64,000 nucleotides of DNA from Campylobacter sp. RM16704 (GTDB lineage: Bacteria; Campylobacterota; Campylobacteria; Campylobacterales; Campylobacteraceae): positions 838,464-902,463 of the forward strand of contig NZ_CP007769.1 in the NCBI RefSeq assembly GCF_000816245.1, in the 5' to 3' direction. Position 1 is the first letter of the stretch. Each line of letters starts with the position of its first letter. The position numbers and the translations under genes were made by a program. Under the pieces are notes generated by a model, which was not told where the DNA came from, searched no databases, and was given only the letters and a program-made list of their open reading frames with translations. Of this stretch, positions 15,933 to 24,869 are shown piece after piece.

Positions 15933-16857
15933 TAAATATTTCTTTAAACCTAATTTTTATCAAAAAATTCTAGCAGTTTTACTTTTACCTTTTAGCTTTT
16001 TATATATGCTTATAGCAATTTTAAATACCAAATTTAAAAAAGAGCTTGATTTTAATCTACCCATTATAAGCATAGGCAATCTAACCCTAGGGGGCAATGG
16101 AAAAACTCCTATTTGCAAAGCCATAGCAGCTGAATTTGAAAATTGTTTTATCATCTTAAGAGGCTATAAAAGACAAAGTAAAGGTTTGATAGTAGTTAAA
16201 TATAAAGATGAAATTTTATGCGATATTAAAAAAAGTGGTGATGAAGCTATGGAATATGCGCTAACAAAGCATATTAGCGGGGTGATAGTGAGCGAAGATA
16301 GAGTTAAAGGCATACAAAAAGCCATCGAACTTGGAGCAAAGATTATACTTTTAGATGATGCTTTTTCTAAATTTCACATTAAAAAACTTAATATTTTATT
16401 ACAAAGTAAAGATGAGCCGTTTTTTAATTTTACTTTACCTAGCGGAGCTTATCGTTTGCCAAAATCTTTTGCTAAAAGGGCTGATTTTATAGCTAAAGAA
16501 AATGAAGATTTTATGCGTTATTCCCATGTGAAAGAAAATCAAAAAGCTATTTTGATTAGCTCTATTGCAAAGCCTTTTAGATTATATGAGCATTTTATCA
16601 AAGCTAGGGCTTGTTATTTTTTTGCCGATCATTACACTTTTCAAAAAGAAGAATTAGAAAAACTTTTAAAAAAGCATAACTGCGATACCTTAATGCTAAC
16701 CTTTAAAGACTATGTAAAGGTAAAAGAATTTGGTTTTAAAACAGAATTAATTCATCTTGATATAGTTTTAAAAGATAGTTTTAAACAAGTTTTGCAAAAT
16801 TATATTCATCAATTTAACAAAAAGGAAAAAAATGTTACTACACTCAACCCAAGATAA
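15919..16857 (+). CDS. lpxK: Tetraacyldisaccharide 4'-kinase
   Basis: LpxK phosphorylates the lipid A disaccharide precursor at the inner membrane. An N-terminal membrane anchor (ILAVLLLPFSFLYMLIAIL) is followed by the P-loop GNLTLGGNGKTP and by the family's VSEDRVKGIQKAIELGAKIILLDDAF, which carries the catalytic acidic pair. At 312 aa it is full length. I choose the ATG at 15919; an in-frame TTG just before it is less likely. It overlaps nadE by 14 bases and thrC by 26. Confidence 0.95.
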   Translation: MTWLDKYFFKPNFYQKILAVLLLPFSFLYMLIAILNTKFKKELDFNLPIISIGNLTLGGNGKTPICKAIAAEFENCFIILRGYKRQSKGLIVVKYKDEILCDIKKSGDEAMEYALTKHISGVIVSEDRVKGIQKAIELGAKIILLDDAFSKFHIKKLNILLQSKDEPFFNFTLPSGAYRLPKSFAKRADFIAKENEDFMRYSHVKENQKAILISSIAKPFRLYEHFIKARACYFFADHYTFQKEELEKLLKKHNCDTLMLTFKDYVKVKEFGFKTELIHLDIVLKDSFKQVLQNYIHQFNKKEKNVTTLNPR

Positions 16858-18241
16858 AAACCACCAAGTCAGTTTTTCAAAAGCATTGCTTAGTCCTAGT
16901 GCACCTAATAATGCCCTATATGCACCACTTAATCTACCAAAGCTTAATAATGATGCTTTAAAAAATTTAAATTACAAAGAATTAGCATTAAAAATCATCG
17001 CTGCATTTGAATTTGATTTAGATCTTGAAGTTTTTGAAAAAGCACTAAAGACTTATGAGGGTTTTGATGATAAAACCTGCCCTATTAATTTAAAAAAAAT
17101 CAATGATAAGCTTTATATTAATGAATTATTTCATGGACCAACAAGAGCTTTTAAGGATATGGCTTTGCAACCTTTTGGTGTACTTTTAGAACATCTAAAA
17201 AAAGATGATGATTTTTTAATCATGTGTGCTACAAGTGGCGATACAGGACCTGCTACACTAAAAAGCTTTGAAAATAAAAAAGGTATAAAAGTAGTTTGCA
17301 TTTACCCAAATGAAGGCACAAGCAAAACTCAAGCTTTGCAAATGACACACTCAAATGCAAATAATTTAAAATCCATAGCTATTGAAGGTAATTTTGATGA
17401 TGCACAAAATGCTCTAAAAATACTTTTAAATGATGAGGAATTTAAAAATACTTTAAAAGAAGAAAAGCTTAGCTTAAGTGCTGCAAATTCAGTCAATTTT
17501 GGAAGAATACTTTTTCAAATCATCTATCATTACTACGCTAGTTTGAAAATCGATAAAACAATTGATATCATCATTCCAAGTGGAAATTTTGGCGATGCTT
17601 TAGGGGCTTATTATGCTAAAAAAATGGGAGCAAATATAGGTAAAATTAAAATTGCTTCTAATTCTAATAATATCTTAAGTGAGTTTTTTAATACAGGTAA
17701 ATATGATTTAAGAAATAAAAACTTACAAAAAACTATTTCTCCAGCTATGGATATACTTATATCATCAAACATAGAAAGATTGCTTTTTGATAAATTTAAA
17801 GATGAACGCACCAAAGAGCTAATGCAAGCTTTAAAAAATGAAAAATATTATGAGCTTAGCCAAAAAGAACTAGAACTTTTACAAGAAGACTTTGAAGCTG
17901 ATTTTTGCAACGATGATTTATGTATGCAATATATCAAACAATACAGCTATTTAGGACTTTTAGATCCTCACACTTGCACTTGTTTTAAAATGCTTGATCC
18001 TAACACCACCACACTCATCACTTCCACAGCACAATGGAGTAAATTTACCCCGAGTATGTATCAAGCAATTTATAACAAAGAATGCCAAAATGAACAAGCT
18101 TGTATGCAAGAACTTGCAAAAGAATTTAACCAAGAAATTCATCCAAATATCGCAAATTTATTTACAAGCAAACAAAAGCAAAATCAAGTTTGCAAACTTG
18201 AAAATTTAAAACAAACTATTATAGAATGGATAAAACAATGA
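16832..18241 (+). CDS. thrC: Threonine synthase
   Basis: This PLP enzyme converts O-phosphohomoserine to threonine. The N-terminal lobe has LFHGPTRAFKDMALQPFG, with the Schiff-base lysine in AFKD, then ATSGDTGPA and IIPSGNFGDALGAYYAKKMG, which bind the phosphate and cofactor. At 469 aa it is the long fungal/bacterial type. AAAAAGGAAAAAAATG supports the start inside the end of lpxK. Its TGA overlaps the ATG of kdsB. Confidence 0.96.
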   Translation: MLLHSTQDKNHQVSFSKALLSPSAPNNALYAPLNLPKLNNDALKNLNYKELALKIIAAFEFDLDLEVFEKALKTYEGFDDKTCPINLKKINDKLYINELFHGPTRAFKDMALQPFGVLLEHLKKDDDFLIMCATSGDTGPATLKSFENKKGIKVVCIYPNEGTSKTQALQMTHSNANNLKSIAIEGNFDDAQNALKILLNDEEFKNTLKEEKLSLSAANSVNFGRILFQIIYHYYASLKIDKTIDIIIPSGNFGDALGAYYAKKMGANIGKIKIASNSNNILSEFFNTGKYDLRNKNLQKTISPAMDILISSNIERLLFDKFKDERTKELMQALKNEKYYELSQKELELLQEDFEADFCNDDLCMQYIKQYSYLGLLDPHTCTCFKMLDPNTTTLITSTAQWSKFTPSMYQAIYNKECQNEQACMQELAKEFNQEIHPNIANLFTSKQKQNQVCKLENLKQTIIEWIKQ

Positions 18242-18960
18242 TAATCATACCTGCAAGATTAAAATCAAGTCGTTTTGAAAATAAAATTTTATGTGAAATT
18301 GACAATCTACCAATGTTTATTTATACAGCTAAAAAAATGCAAGAAGTTGATGAAGTGTATGTGGCACTTGATGATGAAGAGGTTTTAAAAATAGCACAAA
18401 AACATAATATAAAAGCAGTTTTAACAAGCAAAAATCATGAAAGTGGTACAGATAGAATCAACGAAGCTTGTCAAATTTTAAAGCTAAATGAAAATGAGCT
18501 AATCATTAATGTTCAAGCTGATGAACCTTTTATAGAAATACAAAATATCAAAAAATTTAAAGAATTTAGCCAAGAAGCTTTTAAAGATGAGTTTTGTTTT
18601 ATGAGTAGCTGCTATAAAGAAGTAGATGCAAAAACTTGCGAAGATCCTAATTTAGTTAAAGTGGTTATCGATAGTAATGATTTTGCTTTATACTTTTCAA
18701 GATCTAAAATTCCTTATGAAAGAGCAAATTATAAACAAAATTTCAAAGCTCACCTTGGAATTTATGCATATAAGGTTAAAAATTTACAAGAATTTTGCAC
18801 TTTGAAAAACTCAGCCCTTGAAGAGTGTGAAAAATTAGAACAATTAAGAGCTTTAGAAAATGGCAAAAAAATTAAAATGCTAAAAATACAAAGTCAAAGC
18901 ATAGGTATAGATACAAAAGAAGATTATGAAAGGGCTTTAGCTAAATTTGGAATATTTTAA
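18238..18960 (+). CDS. kdsB: 3-deoxy-manno-octulosonate cytidylyltransferase
   Basis: KdsB activates KDO as CMP-KDO for lipopolysaccharide or lipooligosaccharide core synthesis. The nucleotide-binding IIPARLKSSRFENK lies at the N-terminus, followed by DEVYVALDD, HESGTDRINEA, INVQADEPFI, YFSRSKIPYER and HLGIYAYK. I start at MIIIPARL, whose ATG overlaps the thrC stop (ATGA) and which matches the family's N-terminus; an ATG 12 bases upstream would add MDKT. The product is 240 aa, the normal length. With lpxK it links this operon to lipid A and core assembly. Confidence 0.95.
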   Translation: MIIIPARLKSSRFENKILCEIDNLPMFIYTAKKMQEVDEVYVALDDEEVLKIAQKHNIKAVLTSKNHESGTDRINEACQILKLNENELIINVQADEPFIEIQNIKKFKEFSQEAFKDEFCFMSSCYKEVDAKTCEDPNLVKVVIDSNDFALYFSRSKIPYERANYKQNFKAHLGIYAYKVKNLQEFCTLKNSALEECEKLEQLRALENGKKIKMLKIQSQSIGIDTKEDYERALAKFGIF

Positions 18961-19393
18961 AATTTACCAAGCAGATATTAATGATTTAGAAGATGTATTA
19001 ATATTAGCAAGTTTATTATTTAATAAACCCATTGTAAAATTGAAGCACGAATTTGAAAATATATTAAAAGATCAAAAATATGCTGTATTCTTACTTAAAA
19101 CACAACAATTGTGCATAGGTTTAGCTTATATTAGTATAAGATATGATTATGTAGAAGGTAGTTCTAGTACCCCAGTAGGATATCTAGAAGGAATTTACAT
19201 TAGAGAAAATTTTAGAAGAAAATATTATGCTAAAAAGCTACTAGCATATTGCGAGCAATGGATTTTAAACCAACAAATTAGTGAATTTGCTAGTGATTGT
19301 GAATTACAAAACATTAATAGTTTTAATTTTCATATTCAATGTGGCTTCAAAGAAGCTAATAAAATTATTTGTTTTATAAAAAAACTAAATTAA
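18947..19393 (+). CDS. GNAT acetyltransferase resembling aminoglycoside 6'-N-acetyltransferase AAC(6')
   Basis: The 148-residue protein is a single GNAT domain. The region GYLEGIYIRENFRRKYYAKKLL is the acetyl-CoA loop, and the C-terminal EFASDCELQNINSFNFHIQCGF followed by ANKIICFIKKL is strikingly like the AAC(6')-I family, where SDCE, NFH and GF are hallmark positions. It starts with TTG inside the end of kdsB; no ATG is available near a sensible N-terminus. Whether it acetylates aminoglycosides or another amine cannot be read from sequence. It sits at the tail of an LPS/threonine operon. Confidence 0.75.
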   Translation: MEYFKIYQADINDLEDVLILASLLFNKPIVKLKHEFENILKDQKYAVFLLKTQQLCIGLAYISIRYDYVEGSSSTPVGYLEGIYIRENFRRKYYAKKLLAYCEQWILNQQISEFASDCELQNINSFNFHIQCGFKEANKIICFIKKLN

Positions 19394-19402
19394 GGAAAAA
19401 AC

Positions 19403-20167
19403 ATGAAAAAAATTATTTTATTGTTTATCTTAGCCTTTTTTCTTAACGCTAAAGATTTAATAGTAGGAATGGAACTAGCTTATCCTCCTTTTGAAATGAG
19501 TGATACTAGAGGTAGTCCAAGTGGAATTAGCGTAGATTTTTTACAAGCCTTTGCCAAAGAAAAAAACTATGATTTAACAATTCAAAACATAGCTTGGGAT
19601 GGACTTATACCTGCTTTAAGAACTCAAAAAATAGATCTAATCATGTCTTCTATGAGTATTAGCGAACAAAGAAAAAAAGTAATAGATTTCACTATACCTT
19701 ATGCTAAGGCAAATTTAGCAATACTAAGTGCTAAAAAATCGAATATCAACTCCATAGAAGATTTAAATCAAAAAGGAAAAATTATTGCCTTAAAAAGAGG
19801 ATCAAGTGCGCATTTATATGCTCAAAAAAACCTTAAAAATGCAAAAATCTTAGTATTTGATAAAGAAAATGCAGCTATTTTAGAAGTTATACAAGCAAAG
19901 GCTGATGCTTTTATTTATGATCAAATGAGTATTTATAAAGCATGGAAAAAACATCCTGAGCAAACAAAAGCTATTTTTACTCCTTTTGAAAAAACACCTG
20001 AGCAATGGGCTATAGCTTTGAATAAAGACAATACCAAATTAAAAGAAGAACTCAATGAGTTTATTTTAAAATCTAAAGAAAATGGCTTTTTTGATAAACT
20101 AAGTCAAAAATATCTCAAAGATATGCAAGAAGTCTTCAAAGAACAAAAGCTTGAGTTTTTCTTTTAA
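19403..20167 (+). CDS. Periplasmic polar amino acid-binding protein (SBP_bac_3)
   Basis: A signal peptide (KKIILLFILAFFLNA) precedes a class-3 solute-binding protein. LIVGMELAYPPFEM, GISVDFLQAFA, WDGLIPALRTQKIDLIMSSM and IDFTIPYAKANLAI are the classic ligand-binding segments; the Arg and Asp that clamp the amino acid carboxyl and amino groups would be in KRGSSAH and IYDQMS. It follows the acetyltransferase by nine bases with AAGGAAAAAAC as ribosome site. The facing permease gene may be its partner, though no ATPase gene is adjacent. Glutamine or another polar amino acid is likely. Confidence 0.9.
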   Translation: MKKIILLFILAFFLNAKDLIVGMELAYPPFEMSDTRGSPSGISVDFLQAFAKEKNYDLTIQNIAWDGLIPALRTQKIDLIMSSMSISEQRKKVIDFTIPYAKANLAILSAKKSNINSIEDLNQKGKIIALKRGSSAHLYAQKNLKNAKILVFDKENAAILEVIQAKADAFIYDQMSIYKAWKKHPEQTKAIFTPFEKTPEQWAIALNKDNTKLKEELNEFILKSKENGFFDKLSQKYLKDMQEVFKEQKLEFFF

Positions 20168-20180
20168 GAAAAACTCTTTT
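20153..20180. terminator. Bidirectional terminator between transporter genes
   Basis: GAGTTTTTCTT (20153-20163) pairs with AAGAAAAACTC (20166-20176), with TTTT beyond. It contains the overlapping stop codons of the binding protein and the convergent permease. Confidence 0.7.
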
Positions 20181-20943
20181 CAAGCTTTCTTGAAAACATA
20201 GAAATAGGCAGAGTTAAAACTAAATAACAAAGAGCTAAAGGAATGTAAATTTCTAAGGTTGAAAAAGTAAATGCATTGATTTCTTGAGCATTTTGCGTTA
20301 ATTCTGAAATAGCTATAACACTCAAAAGAGAGCTATCTTTGATTAAATTACTAAGTTGTCCACTTAAAGGTGCTAAAACATTTTTCAAAGCTTGAGGAAA
20401 AATCACACTTTTATAAATTTCAAACTCACTCAAACCCAAAGCTTTAGCACTTTCATATTGCATTTTATCAACACTTAAAATTCCTGCTCTAAATATCTCA
20501 CAAATATAAGCACTAGCAAATAAAGCTAAAATCAAAACTCCGCAAATATAACGATTATCTAAACCTAAATTATCAGCAAAAATATAATAAATCAATAAAA
20601 TTTGTACAAGCAAAGGTGTACCTCTAATAAGCTCTATAAAAACCCTTGCAAACATATTAAAAAGCACAATTTTACAAAGACTCATATAGCACAAAATCAA
20701 AGCAAAAACTACCCCTACAATTAAAGACAAAATGCTAATAAAAAAACTTGTAAAAAAGCCTTGTATCATTTTATCTTTATATTCAAAAATAGCTTTAAAA
20801 TCAAAATTATAACTAGCACTTAAAAAAGACAAATAAAAAAATAAAAATAATAAAAATACTAACAAAAGTGCATTGATTATAAATATTTTTAAACTAATTT
20901 TTTTATGCTCACTAAATTTATTATATACTACAAAAAGATTCAA
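20164..20943 (-). CDS. Polar amino acid ABC transporter permease (HisM/GlnP type)
   Basis: The 259-residue membrane protein has a first helix at about 20-45 and a domain of five helices. FIELIRGTPLLVQILLIYY and the coupling EAA loop ESAKALGLSEFEIYKSVIFPQALKN are diagnostic of HisMQ permeases, and LIKDSSLLSVIAISELT is the conserved C-terminal segment. It ends face to face with the binding protein gene (4-base overlap). A dedicated ATPase gene is not adjacent, so it must be shared from elsewhere, as is common for scattered ABC genes in Campylobacter. Confidence 0.92.
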   Translation of the reverse strand: MNLFVVYNKFSEHKKISLKIFIINALLLVFLLFLFFYLSFLSASYNFDFKAIFEYKDKMIQGFFTSFFISILSLIVGVVFALILCYMSLCKIVLFNMFARVFIELIRGTPLLVQILLIYYIFADNLGLDNRYICGVLILALFASAYICEIFRAGILSVDKMQYESAKALGLSEFEIYKSVIFPQALKNVLAPLSGQLSNLIKDSSLLSVIAISELTQNAQEINAFTFSTLEIYIPLALCYLVLTLPISMFSRKLEKSFS

Positions 20944-20952
20944 TTTAATCCT

Positions 20953-21780
20953 TTAATTTTTATCAATTTTTTTAATTTTTTCATCATTTAAACTAAGCTC
21001 CATTTTGCGAATTTCTTCTTCACCACTACACATTAATTTTTTATTATATTTGAAATATTTGTTTTTAATTTTATTTGGATACTCTAAGACACTAAGTAAA
21101 TACTTAAATAAATTTATCCTTGCTTTCTTTTTATCGTCTGAATTAATAACTACCCAAGGGCATTTTGGTGTATTAGAAGCTAAAAGCATAGAGTATTTTG
21201 CTAAAGTGTATTTATCCCATAATTCTTGTGATTTTTCATCAACAGCAGAAAGTTTGTATTGTTTTAGTGGATCTTTTCTTCTTTGTTCAAAACGCTTTTT
21301 TTGTTCTTGTTTAGAAACTGAAAAATAAAATTTAAAAAATAAAATTTCACTATCAATTAACATTTCTTCAAAAGATGCTACTTCACGTAAAAATTTTTTA
21401 TGCTCACTTGGGGTGCAAAAACCCATAACAGGTTCTACCCCTGCTCTATTATACCAAGATCTATCAAAAATAACTATTTCTCCAGCTGCAGGCAAATGCG
21501 TCACATAACGCTGAAAATACCATTGAGTTTTTTCTACATCACTTGGTTTTTCAAGTGCTACTACACGACAACCTCTAGGGTTTAAATGTTCAATTAATCT
21601 TTTAATAGCACCACCTTTTCCTGCTGCATCACGCCCTTCGATTAAAATCAAAACCTTTAAACCCTTGTCTTTAACATGATTTTGAAATTTTAAAAGCTCA
21701 ATTTGTAGTCTTTTAAGCTCACTTTCATATTCAAGTGTTGATTTTTTAACCTTAATAAGAGTAAATTTGTCCTTGTCCAT
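20953..21780 (-). CDS. ppk2: Polyphosphate kinase 2
   Basis: PPK2 transfers phosphate from polyphosphate to nucleoside mono- or diphosphates. Walker A is EGRDAAGKGGAIKRL, the following HLNPRGCRVVAL and WYFQRYVTHLPAAGEI are family-specific, Walker B is IFDRSWYNRAGVEPVMGF and the lid region begins RRKDPLKQYKLS. At 275 aa it has the one-domain class I size. The upstream gap of 93 bases to dsbD is divergent. It contributes to polyphosphate and GTP homeostasis, linked to stress and virulence in C. jejuni (established for that species). Confidence 0.96.
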   Translation of the reverse strand: MDKDKFTLIKVKKSTLEYESELKRLQIELLKFQNHVKDKGLKVLILIEGRDAAGKGGAIKRLIEHLNPRGCRVVALEKPSDVEKTQWYFQRYVTHLPAAGEIVIFDRSWYNRAGVEPVMGFCTPSEHKKFLREVASFEEMLIDSEILFFKFYFSVSKQEQKKRFEQRRKDPLKQYKLSAVDEKSQELWDKYTLAKYSMLLASNTPKCPWVVINSDDKKKARINLFKYLLSVLEYPNKIKNKYFKYNKKLMCSGEEEIRKMELSLNDEKIKKIDKN

Positions 21781-21873
21781 AATAGGCTCCTTGGTTTAGG
21801 ATAATTATTAACTTAAATTTACCACAAATAAGTAAAATAAAACAAGTTTAAAATTTTAATTTCAGGGAAAAAA

Positions 21874-23565
21874 ATGCGTTTTATAGCAATATTTTTTATT
21901 TTTTTAAATTTGGTTTTTGCTAACAATGGGGTATTATCACTCAACGAAGCTTTTAAGCTCAACACTCATAGTAACAATCAAGGAATTTTTTTAAAAATCA
22001 ATCTAGCAGATAGAATTTATCTTTACAAAGATCAAATCAAAGTAGAATTAGATTCAAATGATATTACTTCTTTATTAAATTTCCCACTAACTCAAACTAG
22101 GGAAAACAAAGAAGTAATTTTTAGCCAACTTGAACTTTTCTTGCCGCAATTATTATTAGATGATTTTATTAAAAATAACAAAGCAAAACTTTCTCTAGTT
22201 TATCAAGGTTGCTCAGAAGATGGTTTATGCTATCGTCCTATATATGTAAATTATGAACTAAATAAACAAAATGGAATTTATACTATAAGATCAACCAAAG
22301 ATCAATTTAAAAAGCAAAATGAAGATGAACAAATTGCTAATGATTTAAGTACGCAAAATATATTTATCACGCTTTTAACTTTCTTTGGTTATGGCTTATT
22401 ATTAGCACTTACTCCTTGTATTTTACCAATGATACCTATTCTTTCTTCATTAATCGCAATGAAACTCAAAGATAAACCATCTAAAAAGCATAGCTTTTAT
22501 TTATCTTTTATCTATGTCTTTTTTATGTCTTTAGCTTATGCTATAGCAGGGGCTTTAGTAGGACTTGCTGGGGCTAATGTACAAGGTTTATTGCAACAGC
22601 CTTGGATTATCATTACCTTTGCAGGTATTTTTGTATTACTCTCACTTTCTATGTTTGGGTTTTATGAATTACAGCTCCCACTTAAATTCCAAAATTTTAT
22701 TAATAAAAAAATAGAAGGTAAAAATGGAATTTTTGGTATAGCTATCATGGGATTTTTATCAGCTCTTATTGTAGGACCTTGTGTAGCCGCACCTTTAGCA
22801 GGAGCTTTACTTTATATTACTAATAGTGGTGATGTGTTTTTAGGAGGACTTTCTTTATTTGTAATGAGTTTTGGCATGGGTATGCCTTTACTTTTAATAG
22901 GACTTGGAGGAAGCTTCTTAAAAAGTGGAGCTTGGATGCTTAAAGTAAAAATTTTCTTTGGTTTTATCATGCTTATCATGGCAGTTTGGATGCTAGAAAG
23001 AATACTTAATGCAAATATCATATTAATGCTTTATGGAATTATAGGGGTATTTTTTGTTAGCTTTATGGGGTTGTTTGATGAAGTAAAGGATAATTTTGAT
23101 AAATTTAAAAAAGCAAGTATGATTTTAGTTTTAGCTTATAGCTTGAGCATCCTTTTGGGAGGTTTTATGGGTTCAAAAAGCCTATTAAAACCACTTGAGT
23201 TTAATTTTGCTGCAAAAGAAAACAGCTCAAGTTTAAATTTTAAAACCATTAAAAATTTAAAAGAACTTGAGCAAGAATTACAAAATTCTACCAAACCTAT
23301 CATGCTTGAATTTACAGCTGCTTGGTGCGAAAATTGCAAACTTTTAGAAGAATATACTTTTAAAGACACAAAGGTGCAAAATTTACTTGCTAACTACACG
23401 CTTTTAAAAGCAGATGTAACACACAACAGCCAAGAAGATTTAGCACTTATGAAAGAATTTAGCGTTTTTGGACCTCCTGTGATGATATTTTTTAACAAAG
23501 GCGAAGAAAAGGGACGCATTATAGGTTATGTAGATGCGGAAGAATTTTTAAATAGAGTTCCCTGA
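21874..23565 (+). CDS. dsbD: Thiol:disulfide interchange protein DsbD
   Basis: DsbD passes electrons from cytoplasmic thioredoxin to periplasmic thiol proteins. All three modules are visible: a signal peptide and N-terminal domain with the cysteine pair in GCSEDGLCYRP; a central eight-helix domain with paired cysteines in LALTPCILPMIPIL and IVGPCVAAPLAG; and a C-terminal thioredoxin domain with AAWCENCKLLEEYTF. At 563 aa it is full length. It is transcribed alone and ends in a strong hairpin. It serves cytochrome c maturation and disulfide isomerase reduction. Confidence 0.96.
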   Translation: MRFIAIFFIFLNLVFANNGVLSLNEAFKLNTHSNNQGIFLKINLADRIYLYKDQIKVELDSNDITSLLNFPLTQTRENKEVIFSQLELFLPQLLLDDFIKNNKAKLSLVYQGCSEDGLCYRPIYVNYELNKQNGIYTIRSTKDQFKKQNEDEQIANDLSTQNIFITLLTFFGYGLLLALTPCILPMIPILSSLIAMKLKDKPSKKHSFYLSFIYVFFMSLAYAIAGALVGLAGANVQGLLQQPWIIITFAGIFVLLSLSMFGFYELQLPLKFQNFINKKIEGKNGIFGIAIMGFLSALIVGPCVAAPLAGALLYITNSGDVFLGGLSLFVMSFGMGMPLLLIGLGGSFLKSGAWMLKVKIFFGFIMLIMAVWMLERILNANIILMLYGIIGVFFVSFMGLFDEVKDNFDKFKKASMILVLAYSLSILLGGFMGSKSLLKPLEFNFAAKENSSSLNFKTIKNLKELEQELQNSTKPIMLEFTAAWCENCKLLEEYTFKDTKVQNLLANYTLLKADVTHNSQEDLALMKEFSVFGPPVMIFFNKGEEKGRIIGYVDAEEFLNRVP

Positions 23566-23582
23566 TGAACTCTATTATCTTT
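23551..23582 (+). terminator. Intrinsic terminator after dsbD
   Basis: AATAGAGTTC (23551-23560) and GAACTCTATT (23567-23576) form a 10-bp stem around the dsbD stop codon, followed by a T-rich stretch. It also lies just beyond the end of the convergent NADH dehydrogenase gene. Confidence 0.75.
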
Positions 23583-23592
23583 TAAATCAAAT

Positions 23593-24768
23593 TTATTTTA
23601 AAAATCCTTTAATTCCTATAAGTTGATATTGCCACAATTTTTCTATAAAAATTTTAAGTTTTATCGCTAAAATACCACTAATTGGCTTATGTAAAACCGT
23701 TCCTACTGCATAATCATCCCCTACAGAACAAACTGTATTACCACTAATAAAAGAAAATTCTTGCTTAAATTCTTTCTCATCAACCATAGCCATTAAAGCT
23801 TTAGCTACATAAGCCCCCTCTCTTAATGCAAGCTGGGCTGTTGGAGGATAAGGTGTATTTGTTTTGGGATTTTTAAATATACTATTATCGCCTATAAAAA
23901 AGTATTTTGATGAATTTTTTACATTTAAAGGATGCATAAAAGCATCAACTTCTATGCGTGATCTAATGCTTGGAAAATCTGTACTATTTTCTATCACAGC
24001 ATTTCCTTTAACACCAGCAGTCCAAATGATAGTATTTGCTCTAATAAATTCTCCACTTTCAAGTTTTATGCCATTTTTTTCACATTCTATAATTTTAGAT
24101 TTTTCATATACTTTTACACCAAGTTGTTCAAGCTTATTTCTTGCTTTTAAAGCTAGATTTTTATCAAACATAGGTAAAATTTGATCCATAGCTTCAATAA
24201 TAGAAAGTTCTAATTTCTCATAAGCAATTTGCTCTTTTTGACAAAAAATCTTAAGCTCTTTCGCTAAAGAAGCTATAAACTCAACCCCACTTAAACCTCC
24301 ACCACATACTACGATTTTTAAATCATCATCATTTTGTGAATTTTTATAATTTTTTATTTTTTCATAAATACTTTCATTAATTTTTAGTGCATTTTCATAA
24401 TTATCAATACTCAAAGCATATTCTTGCATACCTTTAATACCAAAAGTTTCTTTTGCAAAGCCAAGTCCACATACTAAAATATCAAAATCAAATTCTTTAT
24501 TTTTAGTAAAAACCTTATCTTTAGAAATTTTTATTACTTCATCTTGAAAAAAATTAATTTTTGGACTTAACAAAGGAAAAAGATCATATTTTGAACTATT
24601 AATATCTTCATTAGAAGCTACTTTATGTAATAAAATAGTATGATAATGATAAGAATTGTTATTAATCAAACTCACTTGTACTTTTTCAAAAAACTCATCT
24701 GGCAGTGCTTTTATAGCTGATAAAGTAGCATATCCTGCACCTAAAAACAAAATTTTCTTTTTTTGCAT
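23593..24768 (-). CDS. ndh: Type II NADH:quinone oxidoreductase (NDH-2-like)
   Basis: The 391-residue flavoprotein has two Rossmann motifs, FAD-binding ILFLGAGYATLSAIKAL at the N-terminus and NAD(P)H-binding IVVCGGGLSGVEFIASLA in the middle. IIWTAGVKGN, FFIGDNS (flavin-binding Asp) and PYPPTAQLALREGAYVAKAL are characteristic of NDH-2. The C-terminus is amphipathic, fitting peripheral membrane binding. I start at MQKKKILF, which has AAAGGAAAATCC upstream; 15 further in-frame codons have no site. It is a non-proton-pumping alternative to complex I; a related quinone reductase activity cannot be excluded. Confidence 0.85.
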   Translation of the reverse strand: MQKKKILFLGAGYATLSAIKALPDEFFEKVQVSLINNNSYHYHTILLHKVASNEDINSSKYDLFPLLSPKINFFQDEVIKISKDKVFTKNKEFDFDILVCGLGFAKETFGIKGMQEYALSIDNYENALKINESIYEKIKNYKNSQNDDDLKIVVCGGGLSGVEFIASLAKELKIFCQKEQIAYEKLELSIIEAMDQILPMFDKNLALKARNKLEQLGVKVYEKSKIIECEKNGIKLESGEFIRANTIIWTAGVKGNAVIENSTDFPSIRSRIEVDAFMHPLNVKNSSKYFFIGDNSIFKNPKTNTPYPPTAQLALREGAYVAKALMAMVDEKEFKQEFSFISGNTVCSVGDDYAVGTVLHKPISGILAIKLKIFIEKLWQYQLIGIKGFLK

Positions 24769-24869
24769 GGATTTTCCTTTAATTTGATAAAAAAATAAAT
24801 AAAAATTTGGCATAATGGTATTATTTTTTATCTTAAAATACTTTTTATTTAACTTAACAAGGAAAAAGC

